Of a stretch of 64,000 nt of DNA, positions 10,320 to 23,000 are shown in pieces. This DNA comes from Capronia americana (lineage: Eukaryota > Ascomycota > Eurotiomycetes > Chaetothyriales > Herpotrichiellaceae), in contig JADWQD010000003.1 of assembly GCA_016110215.1 (NCBI GenBank), positions 496,001-560,000 of the forward strand, given 5' to 3'. Within the stretch, counting starts at the first letter, position 1; the number at the start of each line of letters is the position of its first letter. The position numbers and the translations under genes were made by a program. The notes beneath the pieces are model-generated. The model did no database searches. It had not been told where the DNA came from and saw nothing but the letters and a program-made list of their open reading frames with translations.

Positions 10320-13300
10320 GTCACACACACAGGGAAAGCTGGGATATCCGAATAAGACTCCAAGAATCAAAGCATACCTGGCACGAGTGCTCACAGGTTG
10401 ATATATGGCAGCAAAGGGTGATGCCTTACGACATGCACCTCAATGACCCTTGCCAACAGGGCCCTACCGACAGGCAGGTCACCGAATTGACGTGTCTCGG
10501 TGGTCTGTCTTCAGGAGCACAGCCTCGTTCCATGCAGCAAAAGTACGCTTGTCGTATTCTGCGCGTATCAACAGAGAATGTCGTCGACGCAGACCCAGCC
10601 ACTCCCTTGAGGACAGCTCACCTTACCTGGTTGCTTTCGTTCCAAAGGTTCCAAGCGGCAGAAAAGAAAGCTAACATAGTTATAGGCATTGCACCTGCAC
10701 ACCGGGCAAGAATCTCTGATACAGACCGACCTTGATGGAGTCATCTCGGCTACTCCAGGAGACTCGGTAACGGCTGGGTCTGAGTATCGAGCCGCGGGTT
10801 AGCCAATGAACAAGGCGCTCGACTCTCAAACTTCCCCAGGGTCCATTGCTTTGGTCATGCCGGAGAGCTGGCGTTACATTGTTTATCATTGGCAACCGAG
10901 TCAAGAGACTGAGAAAGGACCATCAATGGATCAATCACCGACATCGACTCATAACCAAGTCGCACGTCTCCGAATTGTGTCATGTTTTCGTCCCCCCTGG
11001 CGAAAGGCTGTGGCGCCCTAGTTGTCTTCCGCGGATGTGGATTGGCGGACTGGGAAGCGGCAGCCAAAGGGGGGTATCGGTGGGGGGGATTAGGCGCCTT
11101 AGGCTCCTCAAGCCCCCAAGACAGTGGGTGATGGCGCCGCCGTGGCCGGCCATCTGGATTAACAAGCACTTGGGCTCTAGATGCGTCCTCGGCTCCCTGT
11201 CACGCTTGTCCCGATCTTTCGCGACGCTGCGCTTAGACGACTACGAGAGATTTTTATGCTGGCTGCCTACACACCCGTGCCTTGATGCCTGGAGTCAGAT
11301 GACCGCTACGAGCCAAACGCTCCGCTCATTTGTCGACGCTGCGTCACAAGCCACAATGGCGCGCAATTCCTGGACGACATCCCGGATGGGCTGAGCTTGA
11401 CGAGAGTGACCTCGACAAGTTCCATCCCGAGGGTACAAGTGCCGAGAGCGGAACTACCCAGGCACCACGAGGATGACCTCAATCTGCTCCATTCACAGGC
11501 CCCTTCACGGCGTGCGCATTGAGTGTCTGCCTGGTGTGCCTGGTTCGCCTACACCGTTCGCGTGCCTTATCTGCAGCTGATTCAGGTTAGGCCCAGCATC
11601 ACCTGCAGAGGGCATTTACCCATTACTGCCTTTGGAAACGAGGTCGGCCCAGGGAATCCGAATGTTTCCTGCATGAAACGAGGTTCCGATCCCCACGTGC
11701 GCTGACCCGCCCAGGGGGGTGTCGGAGCACAACTTTGACCCAACGACTGCTGTCTGCCTTGCCGGGAATAAATCGCTCGTCCTCAGATAGTAGAACTTTC
11801 TACTCGTACACTGTCAGTCATGGAGCATCAAGGGAAGACAAGATCGGCGGTGATCTCCCTCGCGAAATTAGCCTCTCTGGGTCTAAGCAGTCCTGACATT
11901 GCTCCGGCAAGCCGCGTTCCCTCGTCGCGGTTGATACTCGTGCTCTTCGAGGGGTCAATTTCAAGTCGAACATGTCGTTCGGGAGAAGGCGCCCCTTTCA
12001 TTCTTGACATGCGGCGGTACTTTCCCCGCCATACAGAGGTTGAGAATTAGCGAGGTCCTCTGTCAATGTGGTAAGGTGCCTCTCTACCCGTCCAAGACGA
12101 ACAGTTTCTAAAAATACCTCATGGCCTCTGATACTCCACAAGCTCCCACTTCACCCAACTATCGACATCTCGAAAACCGACGTGCATCGGACACGAGTTG
12201 ACACATGCTGCTCTCTCGCTGCCGAGAAGCAGGTAACTCGTCCACAGGACTCTGAATGTTGTTCTAGGGCCTTCCGGAGTTTGACCGTGTGCCCCGACAC
12301 CGCGATTATGACTCTTGAGGTATTTCTCAAATTGCCCATCAGAAGGACGGAATCATTCTACTGCAGGGTCCTCGCACCGGCTGCAACCATCTTCTATCGG
12401 TTGACACCTCGTGCCCGCAAACCCCACTGATCTCTCTTGATGTCAGAACGCCTTGATCTACCGAGTACTCATACGTCCTATTTTTGGAGCCAAGAGTCTT
12501 GGATTCTTCCCCAGTCGTTCTGTCAGTCTACCACATCGGGCAAGGGACACGATAATTACGCCCCGAACCTGTAGGACGAGGCTACATACCTCCTGACCGA
12601 GCCCGCCTTGTGAGGGGTTGGCAAGGGATGCCTCTCGACATCGGCCGGTTACGCGAGGCTATTTTTCGAAACACCAAGGCTCGGGAAGAGACCATTAGGA
12701 GAAGCGAGGCACACGAGGCATTCCTTTGGCGGCAGCACATGGGACCATTCCATGAGCACAAGGGCAAACGCGCCCAGGTCGGCTGCCTCGCTCTTTGCTC
12801 TGGGCGTACCCGAGGGCAAAGAGTTCCGGAAGGGTACAAACATCCTACTCGGTAATGGTCATTCATGCACCGGTCTATTCCTAGTCCTCTCAAGCAGTCC
12901 CTTGGCGAATTGGCCACCGGGCGATCCGGGGAACTGACGCAATCCTTCCTTCCTCGCTTCCCTCCTCCTCCTCCTCCTCTCCTCCACCTGCGAGTTCAGT
13001 AACGAACAGTTGTCTCCGTCAGCACGCACTGCCGACGCGACCCCTGCCCCCGTTCCCTCCCGAACTCTAACCGTCCCCTGTTCCGCTTGTTTTTGCCCGT
13101 GAGCACGAGCCTAGCGCATCGGATCTTACTCACGCTGCAACAAGAACAACGACGACAGCCTCCTTCAAATGCAGTCCTTCAGATTTGGGGGGAGCACTGG
13201 CTATGGACGGACGGGCAGGTGGACAGACGTTTGTATTAACATGTGTGTGTGTGTGTGTGTGTGCATCTATACAGAGCACGCCCTTATGTGTGTGGCAGGC

Positions 13301-13920
13301 AGGTCAAGTGGCTTCACCGCTCATTGAGACCGCACTGCCATCTCGACATCCTAGAGAACCTCCTCTCCTCTTATTCCCGCTCTTTCTCTCTCCTGTCCAA
13401 TGCTGTCTTCTCCGCCAGAGGTGAGGGTTGCTTCGATGAGATCTGCCATCCGATCGATCCTCGACCTCAAAAGGGACGCTATACAGTTGGCGCAAGCATT
13501 AACAAGGGGCGTAAGCAAGGCAGGGACTCTAGGTACAGTACATTAGGTTCATACTAAGCCTGGACGACAATCTCTAAGACGCCAACAGACTCCGATCATC
13601 GTTTGCTCCTCCAGTAGGTGTCTATCTGATATTAATGGAGACGTGCTGTTCTGAACCATCACAACCTCTGTTCTTGTCGTTCTGTAGTCATCGCAATGCC
13701 TATTTCAAGCATGCTTACTCTGCTCATGCGTGATGCTCATTACCCTTCCGAACCAGACAGCCACTAACGCCTTCGCTATGCAACAGACGAGCCCTCAATA
13801 TCTCCAGGGCGATGCAACTGAAACACTGACAATGCTCGAATCCCCGTCCTCGCGAGAATACCTCTTCTCATGCTAAGCTGAACGCTGCACCTTGGATAAT
13901 GCACCAGTCGGGCCACCCCT
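10320..13920. other. Gene-poor region of 3.6 kb
   Basis: I see no supported coding gene. The longest frame here (10846-11394, plus) has a random, Arg/Trp/Cys-rich composition. The right half contains a (CCT)n pyrimidine tract near 12955-12985 and a (TG)11 microsatellite at 13242-13263. No tRNA, transposon gene or long terminal repeat was recognised. It may be a long regulatory region, non-coding transcript or decayed sequence. Confidence 0.4.
13242..13263. repeat. (TG)11 microsatellite
   Basis: Eleven uninterrupted TG dinucleotides. It is a simple repeat in the non-coding interval upstream of the minus-strand MFS gene's 3' end. Confidence 0.9.
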
Positions 13921-16581
13921 TCAGAATTTCTCCATGAAGCCTTTGCGGACGGTCCACATCCTAGCCCTCTTGCCGTAAATGTACATGGGTATCGTGAGCA
14001 ACATACATGCAATCTGAATGCCCCCAATGGCCAGGAACGTTGTCTTCGGTCCATCGTGTTCTAACCAGCTCGCAAAGAACAGACTAAACACCAAGCCATG
14101 GAAGATGTTCTTGCTGAAGTTGAGAGTCACAAGAGCCTCGCCAGCATACTGTCTGTAGGAATCGACGCAGAAGGTAATTGCCGTGGTCGATCCCAGGGAA
14201 CAACCGAAGGAGATGACGCCGAAAAAGACGGTGGGCACAATCCAAGCATCGCGCTCCTCTGCGGACCAGCCGAAGCCCATCAGGCCGATGGCTGTGCTGA
14301 TGGCGACCGGGATTGCCATGACGAGTCGGAATTCCGGTTCGTACACACCGCCATTCTTCCGAGCCATGTAGCGCACGATGATATCGGACACTTTTCCCGC
14401 GACTACCGTACCGAGAATGCCGCCCACAAACGGCGAGACGTAGACCAGTCCGGCTTGTAGAGAGGTAAAGTTGTAGGTGTCCCGACTTTTGTAAATATCA
14501 GAGATAGCTTCGGAGAGCACGATAAGCCACCCAATCGACAGCGAGTACACCAGTGCCGACCATAAGATACTTGGGTAAGCGAACAAGATGAATGGCCGGA
14601 GAGCCACCCGAAACCAGCTCGTCTTGGAGAGCCTGCCGTTCCACAGACGGAGTGTCTGGACATAAGACTTCGGTGGCGAGTGTCGAAGATGTGTCGTATA
14701 GCGAGCAAGCTTGGGAGAATGATTTGCTTCATCGACGCTCCCAGATCTTGACTTCTCTAGGTCAGTGGGACCGTATTTAGAGCCAGGTAGTGTCGCGGTG
14801 GTGTCAACCCTCGCCAATTCATCCTCTTGCTCTTTGGACTCCTCGTGTTGCGGCTCCGGAGCCTCGTGGTGGCTGAGGTAGTCACCGCCCTTTTCCAGTT
14901 CAACGTAATATGGGGAGTTGAGGTTATGAAGATGTGGAACGGATAAGTCGGTGTCAGGTGTTGGCTGTCCAATATTACCGATGCCAGAAGGAGGCATGAA
15001 GCCTGCAGGTACTGGGAATGGGTTCCTATTCTGAGTTCCGTCCCAAGGCCCAGCAAAGGTACGCGGATCTGGCATCGGCGGCATGGCTAGCCCTGTGGGT
15101 TTAAACTTTTTCCGAGGAAGAGTGGCGGCCGCTGGTTGCTGTAATGGAGCCGTCCGTGGTGGAAAGGGTTGACTAGCTGCCTCTGAGCTGGCGTCCTCAT
15201 TGGCGCCGTCCGTCATAACTGAAGCAGGATTGGTCTTTTTTGTACTTCCAGGAGCGCTAGAAGTGCTCCTCATTGAGATAACAGGGTTCAGGGTCGCTTG
15301 GGTGTCTCCCTCATTATGCTGTGTTGTCTCCTCGTCTTCTAGGTTATCCTCAAATCGAGCACGGGCATTCTGGTCAAGGAGCATATGCTGTCTCGGGGTC
15401 AAAGCTTTCTCGACCGCAGCGGCTCTTTCTGCTGGGCCTAGTGGTGCCTGTTCATTCGCAGTGGTCTTATTGTGCAGGGGATGAAGGATGATGTTGGAGA
15501 TGGTTCGATGTGCCGTTGGTCTTCTTGATTTGGGTTTCGGGGTGCGATCCCAGAAGGTTTCAGGAACGAAGAAAAATAGGAGGACGCCAGCGAAGCCCAC
15601 TACAATAGCCACGACCCTGCACAAGTTAGCGAAGAGGTCAGTTGACAGGGAAAGGACTCACCAAAAGACCCATCTCCAGCCTTTTGCATCGATTAAGACA
15701 GCGCTCACCAGGGGTATCAAGTTCTTTCCCCCTAGCAGTAGAAGGGTGTATATGCCCACTCGAAACGCTCTTTCATGAAGAAAGAAGATCTCGGCTATGG
15801 TGGCAGATGGCAAGCACTCCACCGGACTCACAGATATACCCTGGAAGACTCTCGCGGTGGCCAAATTGGCATAGTTGGGTGCCAGAGCACACCAGACGGA
15901 GCTCAGGACAAACAGAACGGCGCCGCCAATGTAGACAGGACGCTTCCCGTAGAGGATAGCGGTGGGGGAGAAGATGACACTACCAACACCCAAACCCATC
16001 ATGTACAGACCTGTCGTCAGAGCAACCTGCGAATACGAGACGTGGAAGTCCTGGGCAACATTGTTGAACCCAGCGGCCAGGATGGGTGTCATGCCGCCAC
16101 CGAGCATACAGTAGAATCCGAGGGTGAGAAGAGCACTATCTCGTCTCCAGGTCGGCCAGTTGAGGGGATCGTTCAGCGAGTTATCCGGCTGAGGGTCCAA
16201 TATCACTTGCCCGTCTTTTGTCTTCTTCTTAGAGCCCACCGACGCACGTCGGGGTGACATTGGCTGGGCCGGCATGGAAGAGTTGCTCCTGTTCCGGCCA
16301 TGTTGATATTCCAGTCCCAGCGGTTCATTGCGGGTCGACGAGAGCAGCAGGACGGTGCCGGGCACCTCCTCGGTCTCCTTGTCATTCAAAATGCCCAGTG
16401 TCCATCTTTCGACTTTTGGTCTCGACTTCTCATTGACCAGTGAAGGACTCAATGAAGACTGAGCTCGGTCAGAGGGACGCCCCGGGGGCTCGGTGGAGGA
16501 TTGAGCGGCCGACTGCTGAGCAATGATTTCATTCCGGGAGACTGTAGAGCGGCCTCGTTCTGCCTGATCTCTGCCAGCCAT
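13921..16581 (-). CDS. Hol1-like MFS transporter (DHA1 family) with long central loop
   Basis: Two exons, 16581-15662 and 15616-13921, with a 45 nt intron (GTGAGT...GCTAAC...GCAG), give 871 residues in frame. The cytosolic N-terminus ends in DPLNWPTWRRD (about 138-148), the usual DHA1 entry motif. Six membrane helices follow up to about 328, with PVECLPSATIAEIFFLHERA in the middle as in Hol1-type carriers. A hydrophilic loop of about 315 residues (329-646) separates them from the second six helices. Yeast Hol1 carries polyamines and other cations at the plasma membrane; the family also includes drug and toxin exporters. The loop is several times longer than usual and rich in Ser, Pro and Glu, so it may be a regulatory platform. 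The substrate is unknown. Confidence 0.9.
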
Positions 16582-17349
16582 AAGAGGTGTAAGGCGAGGG
16601 ATGGGTTGGGCAGTTGGGGCAGCTCAGATGGTCAACTGAACTTCGACCGAGTCCATTGAGCAGTCGCGCAACGCCGACGAAGGTCCAGCAAACAAGGCTC
16701 GATCAGCCACGACAACAGATAGCCCAGGGACAATGCAAGGGAAGACAAGTGTAGTAATGCATCAAAGAGCCAAGGGCCGTAGGAATAATAATATGATTGT
16801 CAGGGATATGGATGGAGCACCGCAGGAGAAAAGCGGGATGGGGAGACGAGGATGTCATCGATCGACCGAACGTGCAGCGGGCACCCACGAATGACTCCTG
16901 CAGGCTTATGCGGATGTGGAGGTATGGAAGGAAAGAAACATGACTTGCATCTTCGAATCCTCCTGCCCTGCATCAAGTCAAGTCAGATGGAATCGCCATC
17001 GCAGGGAGCGTCGGATCAGCTGGTGGCTCATTCTCTGCGAAAGCGCGCGTGCCAAGGTCCCCAACAACGTCACGTTGCAGCTGGGCAGATCATCTTCCCT
17101 TCGTCCCTTGTTGCGTGGGATGCAGGACGGCGAGGATTGGCATGTGCTGGCAACAGCTATGCTGCTTGTAGGAATCGCAGTCGTGTGCGGCCAGTGTCTG
17201 CTGACCCAGTGCTCGTGCATCGCTCACTTGGTCGATATGCAAGGTCACACAACCGGCCTGCATCAGATGACTCGACGACGGCCTCAATCATGGTCTATTG
17301 CCCTCTAGTCACCGTGCGTCTATGCTGCTTAAGAAGAATAACCACCAGG
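16582..17349. other. Intergenic region, nothing recognised
   Basis: About 770 bp holding the promoter of the MFS gene and the 3' flank of the monooxygenase gene. The long plus-strand frame across 16852-17610 overlaps the real monooxygenase exon on the other strand and looks like a shadow. Confidence 0.4.
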
Positions 17350-19145
17350 TCAATGAAGACCGTCCAACTCATTCTGCTCCTGCAGAAACCCTTCCCAAAC
17401 CTTCTCGATGTCGTTGCGGTAAATCCAAGGCAAGGCCTCTTCCCCACCAAACGCCTCCATTCTGGCCTTCAAGCTGTCCTCAAAGCTCGCGTTGGGATCG
17501 GCTTTCTTCGCCCGAGCCACCTTTTGCTTCTGCTCGTCAAGATGCTGATACATCCGAAGGTAGTAGGGAGATCTGATGTGGTCGAAGATGGCCAGCGCCT
17601 TGTCCAGTGACTGAGACGTCGCCCACGCGTGCTCGATTGCTCGGGCTAGAATCCAGCCATCCTCGAGCGCGAAGGCAGCCCCTGAGCCGAATGCACCGGA
17701 GAGAGGATGGCTTGCATCTCCCAGAAGCACGATCTTGTTCCAACCCGTCAGCTTTTCCAGTCTTGGACCCGCGAAAGCCGAGAACTCCTTCCATTGTCCT
17801 TCCGGTACTTTGCTGAGTAGTTCTCTGATGCGAGGGTCGTAGTCCTAGAGACGTGAGTCAGCAATCATTGAACCGTCACCACCACCACCGCCACCGGCAA
17901 TGCTCACTCACCACGAAATGACTCTCCACTCGCTCGTTCGTCGCTGGTATTCCCCAACTGAATCTCTTGCCCTTTGCCGTCTCCGGGTCGACCACATTTC
18001 TTGCCGCAATCTCAAACATTCTCTCCTCCTCATCGAGCTCCTCCGGGTCGTCGACGAAGGAATGGTATACATGGCCAGCAGGACCATGCCACCATGAAGT
18101 CGACTCGGTGAGTTCCGGGATATGTTTGATCGCGGTTTCAGGAATGAGGACCCGCCAGATGGTCGTGCCTGAGATGTGTGAGTTGTCACTACATGGTAGT
18201 AGTCGGAAAATCAACCCATACCTGTGAACTTGATCTTATGGTCCGGGAAGATATGATCCCTCACCACCTTCAAGACGTCAGCAAAAGATAGGTTCCGCTT
18301 CAGCATAACCCGCCCGACTCGAACGGTGCGTGTCTCACCGAACGAATCCCATCGGCCCCGACGACGAGGTCCGCAACGGCAACCTCGCCATCCTCAAACG
18401 TGAGCCTCACGCCGTCGGCGCCCAGATCCTCCATCAGCACCAGCTTCTTCTTCAACTGGATGACACCTTCCGGCACCTTCGCCTTCAGCGCAGCCTGTAA
18501 CCTCGTCCTCCTCACCCGTCTGGGCTGATATTTCAGGGGCAGTCCAACGGATCCCGTCCTGCCGACAAGCTCGCCGGTAAGGCCGTTCCTAAGCCCAACG
18601 ACACAATTAGTTCGATAGATTCGTCCAGCAGACAAGAACCAACCCGCTGAAGTGAGTGAGTGATCATGACAAGTTTGGCAGAAAGGATATCGACAGCGAG
18701 GCACGGAAAGATAACATCCGCCACGGATCCGTTCTTCCTCCGCCAACAGTACGGTTATAAAGTGAACCCAGCACAACCCTAACAATCAAGGATAGAAAGC
18801 AAAAACCCACCGATGCACAATCCCCCGCTTATGATGTCCCTTGACCTCTTCCGCCGCGTCCAGCCCCAACGCCTCGAGCACTCTCCAGCAATTATACCCG
18901 ATGCGGATCCCGGCGCCGAACTCTCTGAGCTCGCCCGCCCGTTCATACAGCCGGACCTGCACGTTCAGGTTCGCCTTCGCGTCCACCTCCGCGTCCGCTC
19001 CGGAGAGGGAGAGATGGGGAGGAAGAGCCGAGAGGGCGATCGCGGCGCCCAGACCCGCAGGCCCGCCGCCGATGATGGCCACGCGGAGGGTGAAGGGGTC
19101 GCTTTTCTTGTTGTTCCCTTCGGGGGTTCCGCCCGCGTCGCCCAT
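17350..19145 (-). CDS. FAD-dependent monooxygenase, salicylate hydroxylase type
   Basis: Five exons: 19145-18811, 18588-18339, 18267-18222, 18168-17912 and 17844-17350. They sum to 1383 nt and 460 residues, in frame. The FAD-binding start is VAIIGGGPAGLGAAIAL (about 22-38). The DG motif VVGADGIRS stands at the end of exon 2, and the GD motif region GDASHPLSGAFGSGAAFALE lies in the last exon. These are the three signatures of group A flavoprotein aromatic hydroxylases. Exon 3 restores VVRDHIFPDHK, the usual stretch after the DG motif. Introns 2-4 are 71, 53 and 67 nt. Intron 1 is 222 nt, unusually long, and its boundaries are the least certain. The enzyme would hydroxylate a salicylate-like aromatic with NAD(P)H and O2 in the cytosol. 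The true substrate is unknown. Confidence 0.9.
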
Positions 19146-20031
19146 ATTGCAGACTCTGGTCTTCTCAGAATCAGGGGGGAGAGATCTGAGAGAATATCTG
19201 AAACCTCGAAAATAGAGAATATATATATATCCAAGAACCCCGAAAACGCAGCGATAGAATTCTAATCAGCGGCCCCGAACAGAGAACATATGTAACCTAA
19301 CCTAGAGATCTACTCCACACAGACAGTATATACGAGATAAGACCAAGACCGCTTGCTCTCGAAGACTCCGCGCATCGCTCGACGGAGTCTCGAGTCTCGA
19401 GTCTCGCCAGTGAGATGACGTGCTTGTGCTGGCGTATCGCGTGCCGGGCGAGAACCTCAGCCCACTGCCCGTCTATCTATCGGCCGACTGGGAAGGGAGG
19501 GAGAAGACCGTCGAGCAATTGGATATTCGGATACAGAAGAAACTGTGTACTGTGGAAATTTGTTTGCCATTACAGTCGCGAGGGTCGGTATGGATTTGTT
19601 GAGATCCCCCCCATCGTCTCAGCCTGATCAGCTGTCAAAGGTCAACTCAATTCCAGCCTCTTCTTGCCTGCTTCCTTTTCAAACAAGCGAACATGAAACT
19701 GGCACTTCGAGCCACACTGCTGGTTAAATGGTCTTTGTCAAATCTGGCTAGATATATCACCCTTCGCTGCCCACGCGGTGGGGAGCCCTTCTTCTGTAGC
19801 CCCGTGCCCACGCTATGTGAAGCACTTCTTCTGTAGCCCCATGCTCCTGCCTACAATGCTGGGGTGCCAGAAGTCTATCGTGACACAATCCATCCACTAC
19901 ACCCACCGTGTATCAAAACCAAACAACCCCACCCATTTCATCGTGACATCGTAAATGGCCGTAGATGAACAAGAACATGGAAACAGTCGCCCTTTCAAAA
20001 ACCCCCCGAAAATCAGACACTACCAAGGTAT
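19146..20031. other. Intergenic region with a short direct repeat
   Basis: About 890 bp upstream of the monooxygenase and downstream of MED12. The word CTTCTTCTGTAGCCCC(G/A)TGC occurs at 19788-19807 and 19825-19844. A GTCTCGA tandem lies near 19386-19406. No gene recognised. Confidence 0.5.
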
Positions 20032-23000
20032 CTAACTGTACCTGGCTCCAAAAAGTCCTAGTCCAAGAGACGTCTCGTTCTCCTTGCCGCTGCCACTATT
20101 CAGCACTTCCCACATTCGAGGCTTCCATTCACCTATAATCCCTTTGCCTTCTTTAGTCAACTGTAGACCTTGACCCATGTCTTGCACTTGTACAGATCCA
20201 AGCATGCTGATACTGCCAAACAAGTACCGCACACGTCCATCTTGGAGTTTGTCCTTGAGTAGTTTCCCACACATCATGTTGACTTCATCGCTGACTTCGT
20301 CGATAATGGTGGCGATAATGTCGAACATTGAAAGGGTCACATCTTTGGCCAGAGCTTGCTGCTCTCTATTGCCTTGCTGCTTGGATGCCGCGACCATGAC
20401 TGGATGTGTTGCTATCGAGGCTAGGCGGACCAGAAGTTGCACCTGTTCGGACTGACCTTGTTTTGAATTCGGTCCGTTACGCCCAGCCAGGATCAGTGCT
20501 GGTCGTTGTAGACACACCATCTGCAGCATGTACTTCAGATAGCTCAAGCATGGCAGCGAACATACGCTCGATGCGTGTTCTGATGCGCTGGTGGTTGGAG
20601 TGGAAGGCGCGGCCACCATCTGCGGGGAGTTCATCGCTGTAGAAGGTCCAGAAATTCCGGGGATTGCTGGGTGGGCTGCGGTATTGGGGACGCTCGGGGC
20701 AACTGAGGCATAAGCCAGCGACTTGAAGTACAGAGATAATCTGTCGATCAGTTGTGACATGAACCCGACGCTCGGCACGGTGTCCTTCCTGCAAACCTGA
20801 AACGCGCGCTCGATGATCGAGGCAAGCTGCTGGGTTTCGCCCGGGAACACCGCCGCTAGAGGACTCGTCGCTTTGCCCGGCGGCAACTTTGGCGACGCTT
20901 CCAGGAACTCATTCTCAACCTTATGTCGGATCAAAGTGGCTACCTCCGGGCCAACTGTCTGGAGAAACTGGCCGAACCGCCGGCCTTGGCCCTTGATCGA
21001 CGACGGAGGTGAGGTCTGCAGCAGAGACGCATAAAGAACATCCGCCAACTCGTCGTGGTTGGCTCCCGAGCCTTCCCCAGCAGAGTTTTCTGACGTGCTT
21101 CGCAAACGCAGCTGCACGTAAGGATGCGAGAAGATATTCATGGTCTGGAAAAGTGCTCGGAGGTCGGACCCGGTCAGTTCCCCGTCGCGGCAGGTCAATG
21201 AACGACTGAGTGTCTTGAGGAACCATTGCCTGGCCCCTCCGGACAGGACACATGAGCTCAAAGTGCTGCCATTCACGAGCAAGGACAGAAGGAGAGAGTC
21301 GAACTTCGGTGAGAAGCCCTGCAGTCCGGCTTCGCAAAGGGTCTCCAAGGCTGTCTTAGGCTCTCTCTGCACATATTCGTACCATCGAGTTCGGGTCTGA
21401 TAAGCAGCCCAGTCTGGTGCTGTTCCTTTGGTGGGCCCCAGGATCTGATACAGCAAGGAAGCAAACGCCACATTCCTTCGTGTTCCGTGCTTAGCGGTAG
21501 CGACTGCTTCGAGCAGGCCGGCGAAGGATACGCACCCGGTCGAGAGGAGATTCCGAAGAAGCAGTGGACCCCACTTCGAATCCAGGCGAGGTAGAAGTCG
21601 TGATAGCCATTTTTGTATGAGCAGATCTCCTTGGCCCCTGCGACATAGACGAAGCCGGCTCAACAGTTGGCAGAATGACAGGGTTGTCTGCGGATCGTCC
21701 TCAAACTTCTGCTGCTTCTCGATGCGATCGGTTAGAACCGAGAAAAGGCCGTTCATGGTTTGTTCGTTCATGTTGGTTTCTGACTGTAAGATGGCCTCGA
21801 AATCCTCGACGAAGGTAGCACCTGCCTGCTGCAAAGATTCGGCAATCCCATCACTATATGGTGAACAAGCCGCAACTGCCCGACCGCGATCGCCCCTAAC
21901 CAGGTCTTGTTGTAGGAGCTTGATCGCCGGCGCCTTCGACGGGAAAGCGGTACACAGGTCCAGTAGTGTCGAAGTAAGTAGGGGCATAGTTGGCTTCGTT
22001 GGTCGCCAGGTCATGTACACGTGACACATCTGCTTCTGTAGAAGTTCGAGCGCCCCGATGGAGGAAAAGGCGTCGGCATGGAAATGAATCGTTGCCACGA
22101 GCGACGCTACCAGGTCATCGTTTTTGGACGAAGACAGGATGCCAACCACATCGGCCAGCACTGCTTCGTCATCCATGCTTTCAAGGACGTGCCGAATGAG
22201 AAAGAACTGTTCTTCGTTCAAGATCCTAGACCCAGGAAGCGCCGGGCCGGTTTGCTCTGCTTTGGCACCTTCGAGAGCCCTCGCACGAAGCCACAAAGAT
22301 ATCCTTGTCCGTATAGTCCATGGCAGCAAAGCAAAAGAGGGCTCGGTAACGCTTGGCGCTTGAGACTTCGACACTGAGTTTGGATCAGCCAACCTTTGCT
22401 CAACAAAACGTATACACTGTCGGAAAGTGGCGTCTTCTGAGCTGAGATCGAAGCCGGCACGCTCGAGGATTGCTCGCCTCAGACTGACGACGTGACTTTC
22501 GACCTTGTTCAAGGACAGATCAAGCAGAAAGTGAGCAGCATCGGGGTCCTCCTCTTGCCAGGTTCCCTCGGCTGATCCAAAAATGGAGTTTGTATCGATA
22601 CGGACTGTTCCGTCCTTTGGAAGACCTCTGACCATGAGCCATTGCATGTATTTGCTGATCGTGAAGCCATCGGACCGGGAGAATTGCGCCATCAAATGCT
22701 TCAAGCTTTGAGGATCAGCTGTGGTTCTTTTCTCTCTGTAGGCTGACAGAAAATTGAGGATTGCAGTATCCACATCGAGGCCTTCCCGTTGCCATCGTTT
22801 GACCAAGCGCGTGACGAGGTATATTCGCGTTCTCGAGTAGCGAAACCGGGTGCATGACCATTCGAGACAGGTTTGCATGAGCAGTGCAAAATCAGAGCAA
22901 GCGCTTTTAAGAGTAGCTTCGAGATCCGTGAGATTGTAGGGTACTCGAGCCGCGTCGAGGATTTCGACCAGAGCTTGATCAGGGGTTCGGACGGACGAAA

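Noticed and set aside
10846..11394. 182-codon plus-strand frame
   Set aside because: Composition is random (many Arg, Trp, Cys), there is no motif, no splice context and no family resemblance.
13242..13263. TG repeat as a functional element
   Set aside because: It is a plain microsatellite with no flanking feature that suggests function.
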